64,000 nt of DNA from contig WHUX01000033.1 in the NCBI GenBank assembly GCA_015179025.1, forward strand, positions 310,001 to 374,000. The letters are read 5' to 3'. This document shows positions 40,701-51,170 of the stretch, piece after piece; position 1 is the first letter of the stretch, and each line of letters begins with the position of its first letter. The position numbers and the translations under genes were made by a program. The notes under the pieces were generated by a model that ran no database searches, had not been told where the DNA came from, and saw nothing but the letters and a program-made list of their open reading frames with translations. Origin of the DNA: Terfezia claveryi (lineage: Eukaryota; Ascomycota; Pezizomycetes; Pezizales; Pezizaceae).

Positions 40701-42168
40701 ATGGCCTTTTTTATCCCCTTCCTTGATTGTTCAACCACACGAGAGGGGCGTGAACACCCCCGCTTCAAGGCTTGCCTTCGTTTGGCATATGCCATCCTGA
40801 TCTCTACTTCTGCTGTTCTACGCAACAGCATTACATGGTCCGTGCTCATGATGAGTCGTATCATTAGTTCCATCTTTGCTGTTCTCATTCTTACAGACAA
40901 TCTTCCTTCCTCTGAATCCCATGAACTAGACTTGAGCCGTCTGCCCGGGGCCTACCCCGCTATTAGGGTTGCGTGCATAAGCCCCACCCTGGATACAACG
41001 ACGACTATAAGCATCACTTTGAACACCACCACAACAGCTTCAGCTGATACTTCGGCTCGCATTGCGAGCCCAGAGCACGGGGCTTGGGCAATATATAACC
41101 AAAAGTTACAACGAGTATCACCCCGGTCCCCCTCACTCCCTCGACCAGAGGTCAAAACCTCCTCTCGAAATGTCTGGCGCCCTCAGATTGTCAAAATCCC
41201 TGCCGCTCTCATGCACAATGTCACAACCACAATATTTGACATTGAAGAGAACCAGGCGGTGCTCCCCACAACAAAAGTTCCACAGCCCTCCCCCACCCCC
41301 ATCCTGGGGCCCTCCGGCCCTCCACAGAGCGTCAAGCTCACCCTTAAGCGTTTGGTCGGGTGCAAAAACCCTGTAAGATGCATCTCTCTCTCATTAGCTA
41401 TCCCACCTCCAGCTCCCCAAAGATGCAGTTTGTTAACTTTGAACGTGAAAACTCAGAGAACGCCCCGCTGGTTCCAGCAATTCCCTCGAGCGCAAACTGC
41501 CTCCGTTGGGCTCCCTATGCCCCGAGAAAATTGCTGAGCACTATGTCACCTGGCAATAACACTCAGATGCCGCCCACCCATCCTCTACGCCCAACACAGT
41601 TCTCAAAGCTGGCCGGTGCTCCTTCTGGCCCGTTCCCAGGCCTGAAGAGACTTAAGGTGTTGATTCGCCTAGCGCGGGCGAAAGGGTGCTACGGACCGCA
41701 AGGGAGGGAGCCTGGCCGATGGAAATGGAAATAGATGTGGTTAGTGCAGAGTCTGTTTTGTTTTGTAGGAGTGAGGACGTCGAAATGTCCGATGTTTGCG
41801 GGGTGGGAGCACAGGAGGAGGACATCGACATGGTCAGTTGTGCCTCGTCTGCGGAGATGATTTACCCTCCAGGTCCGGGAGTTGTGCCTGCGGAAGTGAA
41901 GCAGGTGACAGAGATGCCAGTGGAGAAGCTGGTGAAACAAGTGCCGGTGAAGGAACCATCTTCTGATGAGTTCGAGTTTGATGATGACCTCCCTCCGGCG
42001 GGGGAGATCCCTCATCCACAGGCGCCAGTGGGGAGGCTGGATGATGTGCCGGTGGAGAAGCTGGTGAATGATTTGCCAGTGAAGGAACCGTCTTCTGATG
42101 AGTTCGAGTTTGATGATGATCTCCCTCTTGCGGAGGAGATCCCTCATCCACAGACCTACGAAAAGTAG
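40701..42168 (+). CDS. Acidic protein with DDLP repeats (member 2)
   Basis: A frame from 40701 (MAFFIPFLDCSTTREGREHP) runs through a Ser/Thr/Pro-rich region to SVKLTLKRLVGCKNP. An intron with GTAAGA donor at 41371 and a CCAAAG acceptor near 41422 would join it to MQFVNFERENSENAPLVPAI, then LKRLKVLIRLARAKGCYGPQ. A further frame (about 41700-42168) carries MEMEIDVV, VEMSDVCG and two tandem copies of a 42-residue unit with EPSSDEFEFDDDLP and EIPHPQ. Between the last two frames a one-base shift near 41705-41715 or an unrecognised intron is needed. The start codon is uncertain. Paralogue of 35800-36998. Confidence 0.45.
41922..42150. repeat. Internal 126-bp coding duplication in DDLP member 2
   Basis: Two tandem units of 42 codons starting PVEKLVKQVPVKEPSSDEFE and PVEKLVNDLPVKEPSSDEFE, almost identical at DNA level, differing mainly at the end (DDDLPPAGEIPHP against DDDLPLAEEIPHP). 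Confidence 0.85.
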
Positions 42169-42359
42169 GCTTCCAAGGTGGGAAGGGATGGGATGTAGGC
42201 AGAGTTAAGTCGGGGGCAGGGAAGGCAAGGTAGTAAAAGAATGAGGGGAAGGTATATAGGGAGAAAAGATGGGGAGAAATATGATAAAAGGAGGAATTTG
42301 CTGATACATGAATCAAACTTTGTAAAAGTAATACCTTGCCGAGTTGAGGGTAATATTAC

Positions 42360-43023
42360 CCTGCATGCAGTACCCAGAATACCCCTTGATTACGGAGGGA
42401 GGTCTTAAGCAAGAATGGAGGAGAAGGCGAGAAGCTGAAGGAAAGAGTGCAGGAGCAGGCAGGGTAGTGAGGTAGGGAAGAAAGGCACGGATCAACTACG
42501 TCCACTGCAGGACCGCGAAGGGAACTTCCAATCCTGGAGAGCGAAGCTAGACGATACGGGGGATCTGACTCGCCGGACATGCGGCCGATATGTGGAAATA
42601 TGCAGGCATGAAGCCATGGTGTATCCACGTGAGAGGATATCGGCAGGAGGTGGAGTCATTGGGAAGAGATGGATGGTCGGGGGAAGTGGTTGAAGAAGGA
42701 GAAGGATGTAGCAAGAGGCGGGGGGAAGAAAGGGGGTACGGGGGCAGCTGTTTCCTTTGTGCTTTCAGGGGAGGGCCGGTAGGGGCGTGGTGGCGGAAGT
42801 TAATATATTTATGACGGGGATGAAGGCCGGGAAGAGGGCGTGGGGGAGGCTGCAGGGGTTATTTCTGTTATGATATTTCTTTGGCTGGGGTGGCAGGACG
42901 TTTATATAGCCCGTTGTTCCCTGGGTGTACCGAGTCTTTTAAGATGAGGGAACGGGGCCGTCTCATAGCCTCAGGCTCCACAGACATATAGACTAAAAAA
43001 TAAAAAAATAAAAAAACCTGCAT
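42360..43023 (+). mobile_element. 5'-truncated LINE copy of about 650 bp with 7-bp target duplication
   Basis: CCTGCAT at 42360-42366 and again at 43017-43023. Between, LITEGGLKQEW, INYVHCRTAKG, QSWRAKLDD and CGRYVEICRHEA match the C-terminal end of the full-length LINE's ORF2 with indels and a stop, followed by its 3' UTR (GTTCCCTGGGTGTACCGAGT, GCCGTCTCATAGCCTCAGGC) and an A-rich tail ending at 43016. Confidence 0.75.
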
Positions 43024-43720
43024 CACGCCAGTTAAGGAGTAATAAAAACCAATGATCCATGAATGCACAGAATCTACCCGTCATAGCTAGATAGGCTGAA
43101 TACCAGTAATGATTCACCGTGAAAAAAAAAAGGCACGGAATCTAGATCAACCTCGCTGCCTAAGGGGAAGTTAGATCATAATGTAACACTATACATGTGC
43201 CATAGTATGCTATACCACCTGACCGCAGATCGCCTGCATGTGGCGCGCTAGCTTGGTCATGGCGGGTGTTGACAACCCGGGGGGAGTTAGCAAAGTACTT
43301 ATAAGAAGTACCTCTTATTTGGTTTATAAATTATATATATTTATAATCTGATTCTATGTATATTCTACTATAATAGGCAATGTACCAGTGGGAATACAAT
43401 CACCTATCGGCAGCGCATGCTTGATTATGAGCCAAGACCAATAAACAGGGGTTGGCGTCGCTTGAGAAGATTACCCTCAAGCGTGTAAAGCGATAGGTAT
43501 ATTTAGCGGAGCCTTCCCGGAAGCTCAAGTGTACTATAGAGTTACTGGAAGATATTGCATCGCGTAAAGAAAGGAATGCACCCGGTATGCTGGGTATGTT
43601 AAAAAGCACATCCAATACAACCGGATGTTGCTGTTGCGCCGTTTTCCGGCAAAGCTGTTATCGCCACAATGACAATATTCAGCTGAATTCGCACACATGC
43701 AAGCACCTTACGTCCGCCCC
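43024..43720. other. No supported gene
   Basis: AT-rich central part (43320-43370); no protein-like frame or family recognised. Confidence 0.4.
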
Positions 43721-44510
43721 TACGCAAGCGTCTTACGTTCGCATGTGCGCAAGTATTTTCCGTATGTCGGGTTGAGTCACTCTCGACCGCTATCCGCAAT
43801 CCTTTACATTTTCTTGCTTCCGATTGGTTGAATAACACATCCCTGCGCATTCTCTTACCCTGAATTTCTGATGTAAATAGACAACGTTCCGGACCTGTAT
43901 TTTCTAGAGAATCAAGCAAGTCTTCAATTCGCTTCGTTCTCTATCGCATTATTGCACTCTTAAGTTCTATTGTCCACTTCGCGTTTTACCGTCCGCTCTA
44001 GTGGGCATATTACTACAAATCTGCTGTTCCGGCCAGATTGGAGAAGGAAGGAGAGGAGACTTATGAGGCCACGGAGGCCTTCTTCAAGTTGTTATACCAC
44101 GAGCTCACTTAGTCAGCTCACTTTCACGAGTTCCCTTTGTATGATCATTTGTCCTTTTACAGTTCACCAGTTCAAGTTCAGTTTACGGGTGTTTTAGTGA
44201 GGCGAGGTCCAGTCAGGCCACCGGGTCATCGGTTCGCCCGTTAATAACAGTACGGGGCCCCGTCTCAGTTTTAGTTTAGTTTATTTTTGTGTATTTAGCT
44301 AGCGTCGGGTTTGGCAGATTAACTTGCCTTACCATTGAATCCACCGGACTTCTGGGTGGCTCCTCATGGCCCCCCTAATGGGGCCGCATAGGAGTAACAA
44401 GTATTTAGAAAGAAAAAAAAAGAAATTGCGCACCCGCCGCTCCGCTAGAACCACTTCCGCTGCCTAACAAGATATCCACATATCTTTTGTTAGGGTATGC
44501 AAGGTATGCT
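43720..44510 (-). repeat. Copy of a 250-300-bp coding-like repeat, split by a SINE-like insertion
   Basis: 43800-44035 plus 44437-44510 match, inverted, the sequence at 60935-61205. On the minus strand it encodes RxEDLLDSLENTGPERCLFT and EIQGKRMRRDVLFNQ; in the other copy the equivalent is RRIEDLLDYR and NTGPERC. The frame is largely kept between copies. Origin unknown, perhaps a retrotransposon gag or a short gene family. Confidence 0.55.
44036..44436 (+). mobile_element. SINE-like copy, long form
   Basis: A 5' region with TCACTTTCACGAGTTCC, then GGTCCAGTCAGGCCACCGGG, TCATCGGTTCGCCCGTTAAT, GTGTATTTAGC, GGTTTGGCAGATTAACTTGC, TTGAATCCACC, GGTGGCTCCTCATGGCCCCC, GGAGTAACAAG and an A-rich tail (about 44409-44436). 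It splits the repeat above. Confidence 0.7.
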
Positions 44511-44600
44511 GGGTATGCTAGGTATGCTGGGTATGCTGGATATGCTGCTGCGCGTGTGCTAGTTATGCTGAGTATGCTTGGTATCTGCTGTGCGTGGTGC
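44490..44600. repeat. GGTATGCT tandem repeat
   Basis: GGTATGC(A/T) units with 8-10-bp spacing repeat about ten times from 44492 to 44585 and decay at the right. Confidence 0.8.
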
Positions 44601-44649
44601 GCGTGAATTGTAGTGTCAATAAAGCGGGTATTTGGTTGTTGGTAAGAAA

Positions 44650-44678
44650 GGTTTAGTGGAGTCTGGTTGGGTTTAGTG
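44650..44678 (-). mobile_element. Micro-insertion, 11 bp, with 9-bp duplication
   Basis: GGTTTAGTG at 44650-44658 and 44670-44678 flank GAGTCTGGTTG. Confidence 0.75.
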
Positions 44679-44679
44679 C

Positions 44680-46300
44680 TGCTTTAGTACCGTCAGATGT
44701 GATAAGAGTCTGCATGATGTCTATTTCAAAGGTTTTCCCTATTCTTTACTCCTATTCGTACAAAAGCAGACTGGTTTGTATAAGATAATGTCAAGCAGCA
44801 TTTACGCAGTAGTAATGTATAGAAATAGATGGTACGTATGCATATGCAGTTGCTTGAAATGGAATGGACTAATATATCAAAAGCCTTACATCCAGAGGTT
44901 GTTTTACTACCACTTCATATTTCTCAGAGCTTCATTCTAACACTGTCCTAGAATTGTTCCAAAGGTAAACCTCAACCGATATGCATTAAGAGAGCTTAAA
45001 TCTATGAAAACGGAAAGCTAGAATATCCTTTTTGTGTACGGGGGTCAATCAGAATACAACTCAATAAATGCGGACGAATGGATAGTGGATAGGAATAATA
45101 GAACCTCAGACGAGGTTGAAGGGGACTTGAATGTTGTGAGGAGGGATAGGCGACCCTGTGAAGTGATGATAGAGGAGGTGGGGAATGAAAAAGGTTGAAA
45201 GGGGGAGTGTCATCTTAATTGATTTCTTGTGCGGACCAGTCCTGTCGTTAGATAATCCACCAGACGCGCCCAGGTGGTGCACTCCCAAATCATCTGAATA
45301 CAAATAATGAGTTGCTAGAAAGGGAAAAGAAACTCCAGTTTGGTGCAGAACTGCAATGCAATAAGATGATTTATTCATATTATCCATGCCTCATTCTATT
45401 TACTACTACCACCACCGCATCTACCTTGACTTTGCATGGTACTTGTTCTTCTTATTCTATTGAGCTCGCGCATAGGTTTGTTTGTATGGTGGGTAGGGGC
45501 CACCTATGTCAAAAGACGAGCGCAATGGCGCACAAACTGCAGCTAGGGGCACGCTGGATGCAATAATAGGCACAGAATTATTGTTGGAAGACTATAATGA
45601 CGCCTTAGATGGAATGTAAGGATATTGAACACTGGCAGGGGATCCCGGAATAATAGACGGATGAATATCTGGGCGGCGGAGTATTTTACGGAATTGCTTA
45701 CGTATCGGGGTTTGTGTGGAATATCTCGAGTATATAGTATAAAGGATTACCTTTCTTCTCCGTATCATTATAAGCATCAAGGTGTTGTGTTTTCCATATA
45801 CATCTTGGGTATTCTGCGAATGCATTGTCATTTCATACACAAACTCTGTACACCGTATCCATATAAAAGACACCTAAAACCTGCCCCAGGGAAGAGTGTG
45901 TATACAAGGTGGACATGAAGCATATCTGAGGAAGCAGCTTTGTAGGGTCGCTAGATACAACTCCAATCTAGCGGAATGGTCTAGACCCAAGATAGTACGA
46001 GGAACGCTTGAACCGAAAAAGACTAGGTGGAACCATGACGAAGCAGAGGAACATCAAGAACTTCTTCCCCATACCGTCTGCCAGCTGTGTTCAGACATCA
46101 TCGTGATTCTGTATTTTGTATTTCATATATAGCTACTTTCACAAGTTGAGACTACAATGCAACTCATAGAATTACCCGAGGCCATTCCTTTACCGAAACA
46201 ATACCTGAACTGAGCTCCTTTGCACCCTTGGAAAATTCCAAACCAGCTCCTCCAAAGCATGAAGCTTGTCAACAACCCGAGCGTCCCTCTCCTTATCATA
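44680..46300. other. No supported gene
   Basis: Open frames (for example 45625-45918, 45387-45106) have no recognisable features. CAAC/TGCACC words near 45255-45350 suggest nothing specific. Confidence 0.4.
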
Positions 46301-46319
46301 CTCCTCCCTTTTGCTAGCT

Positions 46320-46500
46320 GGGGCGTAGGAAATCCGGCAGGGCCTGGATTTCGCCTATTATGGCCTCAATCTTCTTGTCGACCTCTTCCTTAGCTGCCTT
46401 GTTGTTGACCTCCTTGTCCACCCCCTCCTTATCCGCCTTGTTGTCGACATCCTCCTTGTTGACCACTCGCCCCAGGTTCACTGCGTTTTCAGACGACGAC
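46320..46500 (-). CDS. Short coiled-coil coding segment
   Basis: A minus-strand frame of about 58 codons reads NLGRVVNKEDVDNKADKEGV, DKEVNNKAAKEEVDKKIEAI and IGEIQALPDFLRPS before a stop. Heptad-like spacing of V/A/I with K/E suggests a coiled coil. It could be one exon of a gene that includes 47232-47017. No family recognised. Confidence 0.35.
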
Positions 46501-47016
46501 TGCTGAATCTCTTCCCACTTTCCAATCCCCCAGATATTCGCTTCACCTACCTACCTATACCTTGTCTTGCTCCTTGCAAAACTTGTCCCTCATGATTGTT
46601 CCTCAACTCCTGCATATTTCCACATTTTTTATCTATATTTCCATGGCGTACAAGGCATGTTAGGGAGCACAAGATGGAAGCTGGTGTCTTGGTACAGCTA
46701 GGATTATCTCAGCAGAATGTTGTTGCGATAGTGTGAAAGTCTCTAGCTAATGCATAATTAGTCTCATGCCAGAGCAACATTTATGGAACACCTTCACACA
46801 ACCGAAAGAACACGACATCAACAGACAACCGAGATACCACTTGCAACCAAATGATGAGCCTTCTGCAATGGCTCTGCCGGTGATGTACCGTAAGGCTTGA
46901 ACCCCACTTGCCATAGGAATGAAACCCTCTAACAACCCAACAGATGGTGTAGAAGAAAAAGGGGAAATGGGAACAACAGGAACAGGGGTAGGTATGTGCA
47001 ACTGACGAACCGGAGG

Positions 47017-47232
47017 TCATGGAGTCACCAGCTCCGGGTTTGGCTCTTCCTCTTGGGCTTCCCTCTGCCCTGACTCTACTCTCTGAACTCTCTCGGACTG
47101 GGTATTATTCCCACTACTGGAGAACAGTGCCCTCCTAGACGACGCCGGTGCAGCACGCTCTTCGGGATTGGAGGGTGTTACCTTTCCTTTCAATGCTTCC
47201 TCACACCGTCGATTCAGGATCTTGCTCCTCAT
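47017..47232 (-). CDS. Hypothetical 71-residue open frame
   Basis: MRSKILNRRCEEALKGKVTP, then a Ser/Glu/Arg-rich stretch ending EEEPNPELVTP. Protein-like composition, no domain. Its 5' end abuts a SINE-like fragment at 47228. Possibly an exon or gene remnant. Confidence 0.3.
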   Translation of the reverse strand: MRSKILNRRCEEALKGKVTPSNPEERAAPASSRRALFSSSGNNTQSERVQRVESGQREAQEEEPNPELVTP

Positions 47233-47295
47233 GGGTCCCTTAGTGGGACAGAATAGGAATGATGCGTATTTTTTAAAATAACAAAAAAAAATCGG
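47228..47295 (+). repeat. SINE-like fragment, 3' end only
   Basis: TCATGGGTCCCTTAGTGGGA, CAGAATAGGAATGATGCG and an A/T-rich tail. Confidence 0.55.
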
Positions 47296-47401
47296 ATATA
47301 ATTCTCACGGGGAGCCACTGAAATGCTCTTCGCCACTGGTCTTCTCTTACCCTTTTCTCGTTTTTCCCAAGCAGGTCCGTCAAGGGACGACTGCAGTTCT
47401 C

Positions 47402-48142
47402 TACAGTGGTGTCGCATTATAAAAAACCTCGTTATAAGAACCTCGCATAATAAGAAACGGTGCCGCGGTGTCGTCAAAATTTGTATTGGAAAATAAGAAA
47501 CTCTCGTTATAAGCAGGTTTCTTAAATCTTGCTTAGTAACACATAGGGTTTCTTATAACGAAGTTGTGGTTGTTGGTCCGCATTGTGCAAATTGTTTCTC
47601 CACTAGTTTACTTGAAATCAAGTAATTAAAGTCTCATTCTACTTGTCTGAAGCTGCCTCTATTCGGATAAATTACTAGCCAATTAGATTGTGGTCCTACC
47701 AAGTTTTACTAGCTATGTCATCCAAGCCAGTTTCAAACTCGCCAGGCATAGACTGAAAAGGTGTAAGGGGGTATTCGCCTCCACCATATGCTACACCCCG
47801 ACTCTGCATGATTATCAGGACAATGTCCCAGATGTACCTGTTATTCCCTGTAAAGCTGCGCTAGATGACCTTGAACTTCTTCGTCTCTTTCGTCTTCAAA
47901 ACCCTCATGTCAATTCACAGAAAGGCGATCAGCTGGAGGGTCTCTTATATCGATAAAAGCGAGATATTGAGGGTCTACAAGGTATGGCTCGCCGGAAGCA
48001 GCATCAGACAACCATTACCGGGTTTTTCACCCCTCACTCGGACATTGCCTAACTTGGTGTATATATCTCGTTATAACAATCCCGCGTTATAAGAAATCTA
48101 GTGGTTTGTCCCGAGCAGTTTCCCTTAACGCGACACCACTGT
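47402..48142 (+). mobile_element. Fot1/pogo-like deletion derivative, about 740 bp
   Basis: Left end ACAGTGGTGTCGCATTATAA and right end (inverted) ACAGTGGTGTCGCGTTAAGG are the ends of Fot1-class elements. Left border TA, right border TG. Additional TTATAAG(A/C) words repeat near both ends. It keeps only the last part of the transposase. Confidence 0.8.
47760..48052 (+). pseudogene. C-terminal piece of a Fot1/pogo-type transposase
   Basis: One frame reads YTPTLHDYQDNVPDVPVIPC, KAALDDLELLRLFRLQN, a single stop (TAA at about 47956), then KRDIEGLQGMARRKQHQTTI and TGFFTPHSDIA, ending at 48052. Acidic (D/E)LELLRLFxLQ and the terminal QTTIT.F are typical of the C terminus of Fot1-like transposases. 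The catalytic DDE core is absent. Confidence 0.75.
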
Positions 48143-48439
48143 GACAGAGTTAGATTGGAGGAATCCAGGTTGCATAGAACGGAAAAGCCTCTTTGACTCG
48201 AGAAGAAGAGATTTCTTTGGCTGCTACACACGCTGCTGTATCTCTGTGATGGGTGCCAACTGTGATGTAGAAGGTTGTCCATTCTTCTAAGTCCCTAGCT
48301 ACTGCATAACCTATGTCTATCTACTGCACAAGGCTTATCTGAGCTCGCTCACATGCCCACAGATAGACTCGGTATGAGTAGATTCAAGATAGTTTAGCAA
48401 GGTTGCAATTTAGGCAATGCTAACTTGATGGATTTTCCT

Positions 48440-48550
48440 TTTTTTTTAAAAAAAATACTCATTACTCCTATGCGGTCCCGTCAGGGGGACCATGATCAGC
48501 CACCCGGAAACCTGGGTGCCGAGGCAAGTTAATCTGCCAGCCCGGCGATT
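48440..48550 (-). mobile_element. SINE-like copy, 5'-truncated
   Basis: T/A-rich end, CTCATTACTCCTATGCGGTC, CCGTCAGGGGGACC, AGCCACCCGGAAACCTGGGT and GGCAAGTTAATCTGCCAGC. Confidence 0.6.
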
Positions 48551-48589
48551 GCTCCCATCCCAGGCGATTTGGAAAACTCTGGGCTTGAG

Positions 48590-49690
48590 GACGCAATTCA
48601 CGAAGTCAATTACCCGCTTTACCACTAGAGAATTCCTTCACGTAGATAGAAGTGGTCCTGTTAGCCCCTGAGGCTATCCGTGCTATATCGTCCCCCACCA
48701 GGTTTGCGAGTTTTGTTGAACGACAAAATATCATAGTCCTACCAGGTCCTTGTGATCCTTTGCGATAAAGAATTTCACCAAGTCGGGTAACGATAACATG
48801 AGGAGGTGAGCTAACAGAGTAAGAAATATTAGGTCGATTTGTACAAGCACGGATGATTTGTAGCCCTAGGTAGTATCGAAGATGTGAGCCAAGGATAATT
48901 TATTCGAATGATGTGCAATAGACATACCTGGAAGGTTATAATACTTTTGGAAACGGTCAATCATCGTTGGTGGGACAGTATCAGACAAAAATACAACTTA
49001 TGCAGCATTCATGAACCGCGAGAGTTTGCGTAGGTTGGTTCAAGACAGCTCTGCCTAGTCCCCGGGTCCTTGATGGGTTTCAAAAGCCGGTACCTAACCC
49101 CATTTAGGCCTGGAGCCGAACTGTTGAAGGTAATGCTAAGACCTTTCGGACTCTGTCGACGTATGAGTTATCTACCTCCTCCCGGTATGGTGTGGGAATT
49201 CTACTACAACAGGGAATCCCTGTGGGTTGACCGAGTTGGCTCTGGTGACCAGATGATGTCTCTGGAAGGCTGAAACTTCTGATGATCCCAGGTGAGGATT
49301 GATATCTCCCTTGCACTGATCAAATAGCTCATTTTCAACCCCTGACCGACAATCTTGACCAACCCATCATGGTATAATGTCAGTTCATAGCGTCTACATC
49401 CATTTGTAGGTGTGTATTTGTGGATCGCTCGCTCCTTCCAGATTCTTGACAGTATTCAACTAGAGACCAAATCTTTCCAACGTGAATTACTACACGAATG
49501 TCTCCAATGTCAATACCAGCCCCTAAGCAGCTAGTTGCTACCATTTTACACCTTGAACATTGCTAGATTGTCTGCCCTAATTGCTTCAGAAACATCCAGA
49601 TGGACTCGAGAGTATTGTACTCTCAACGCTAGAGTACTAGCTAACGCCTTGGACCTATAATAATGGTGTCGAGGGGGGTTCCCGATCGTT
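48590..49690 (-). pseudogene. RecQ-like helicase fragments in altered order
   Basis: Minus strand 49010-48595 contains TVPPTMIDRFQKYYNLPG (after motif III), then, in another frame, LGLQIIRACTNRPNISYSV and RTMIFCRSTKLANLVGDDIA (motif IV region). Minus strand about 49600-49430 contains VATSCLGAGIDIGDIRVVIH, VGKIWSLVEYCQESGRSER (motifs V and VI). In a helicase V and VI follow IV, but here they lie upstream of it, so these are two fragments or a rearranged copy. RecQ family assignment rests on the xATxxxGxGIDxxDIRxVIH and QESGRxxR motifs. Not functional. Confidence 0.6.
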
Positions 49691-50305
49691 CTCGAAGGAT
49701 AAGAGCTCACGTGGGGCTAGAGGTGAAAAGGCCACGAGGGGCGGCTACTACGTGGAGAGTAGCGAGCAACATGGCAATTGAGGTACGACCCAAAAAGCCC
49801 AAGATTTTGTGTGCATAGTTGATAGATTCTCTTTTACTCACTCCACGCGTAAAGGGGTCGTCTGAGCGCTTTCGAGCTGCCTCCTTGCGCTTCTGAAGCA
49901 GTTGGGGTCCAGTTTAGCATAGTATAGCCCCTATTGATTCCATCTGCTATAGAAACAAACAATGCAAGGGAGATCCTCACCATTTTGATTACCTCCCGTG
50001 CACGCACAACATGCTTCATTTGTTGGGAGGTGCGTCAATCACAAATCTCGAGTATAATATATGATGCTAGCTCGCTGTGCTGGACAAAATGCGATGCATG
50101 GTTTGTAGAGTCGGGTAGACGGGAGAATACTTTGCGGGCCACGGAAACGTATTTATTTTGTTGAGCATGGGGCATACCTACGTGGAGGATGAGTGCCAGT
50201 ACCCGTAACTAGAACTCCATGTGGGCCAGCTTCTGCAACGTGGGAGGCGGTGACCGAAGTTTCATTCTTATCAGGCGGCGTGGTACTGGAGGTTGACTCG
50301 GGGAA

Positions 50306-50851
50306 CTACTGCTTGACATAGACCTGCTCGCTTGAGTATTGTCCTGTGGAGGGTGTTGTGCCAACAAGACTAGTATTGTCAGATGATGGGTCGGCATAGT
50401 ACCACTCCTGGGAAGGGTAGGCCATTGTTTTTCCCACAACAAGGGGCAGGAAGGAATGTGCCATGTGTGGCGTGATCATGTCTCGCACTAAGATTTGATA
50501 TGGAAAACTCTGTAGTATTGAACATTCCAAGACCTGTATCTCGGTAATATGCAGACCGGCACCTGGGGCTTGGACAGGTTGTGGTAGTGAGCCCGATGAG
50601 TCTAAAGCTGGAGTTGGAGTTGGGGTAAGCAAGCCGCTGTTTGGCCGGGAAAGCCAGTGAGGACGGCGGTGACCACGCTGCAGCTGTGCTTGCCGGTTCG
50701 ATATATATCGTTGACTCATGGTTACTGTTAGTCTCGACCCGGTTACTGTTGTCTTTGAAGGCTTCGTGTGGGTGCGTGCAGATGGGCTGATTGAGGGGCT
50801 GTATATAGTCATTGCCAGTGACGTCAGGTTCAAAGATTTCCTAACAGCCAC
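50306..50851 (-). CDS. Hypothetical open frame, altered by a micro-insertion
   Basis: A 181-codon frame with Ser/Thr/Pro-rich N-terminal half (SRPNSGLLTPTPTPALDSSG) and a more ordered part (GAGLHITEIQVLECSILQSF, YQILVRDMITPHMAHSFLPL). No domain recognised. A 28-bp micro-insertion (50344-50371) lies in its last 40 codons; with its 9-bp duplication it adds 37 bp and so shifts the frame. The original C terminus is therefore probably different. Confidence 0.35.
   Translation of the reverse strand: MAVRKSLNLTSLAMTIYSPSISPSARTHTKPSKTTVTGSRLTVTMSQRYISNRQAQLQRGHRRPHWLSRPNSGLLTPTPTPALDSSGSLPQPVQAPGAGLHITEIQVLECSILQSFPYQILVRDMITPHMAHSFLPLVVGKTMAYPSQEWYYADPSSDNTSLVGTTPSTGQYSSEQVYVKQ
50335..50380 (+). 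mobile_element. Micro-insertion, 28 bp, with 9-bp duplication
   Basis: AGTATTGTC at 50335-50343 and 50372-50380 flank CTGTGGAGGGTGTTGTGCC followed by AACAAGACT. One base differs from the consensus (CCAACAAGACT). Confidence 0.9.
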
Positions 50852-50963
50852 TACTAACAGCCTGGGTTTGTCAGGAGGTTTCCCGTGCTTAGTCAGTGAA
50901 GTTCATACTGGGACTAGTCCAAATGGGCCTTAGTCTGGTTGGCACTTTTTTTTTTTTTTTTTT

Positions 50964-51170
50964 GAAGTCTGTACATCTATAAAGCCTAAGGCTATGAGAC
51001 GGCTCCGTTCCCTCATCCCGAAGGACTCGGTACACCCACGGAACAACGGGCTGCATGAACGCCCAGCCTCCCAAACCAAGGAAACTCTACTGTTGTACAG
51101 ATATTCACACTATTGTATAGTTGTTTTTAGGAGCCAATGCTCCCCCGTCTTTTATCCCCAGATCTAGGTT
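50964..51170 (-). other. LINE 3' UTR
   Basis: After the ORF2 stop: two copies of CTAGATCTAGG-type sequence (CCTAGATCTGGGG, ACCTAGATCTAGGG), then the conserved block also present at 42860 and 35060, then poly-A. Hairpin-forming GCCTTAGGC lies near 50987. Confidence 0.7.
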
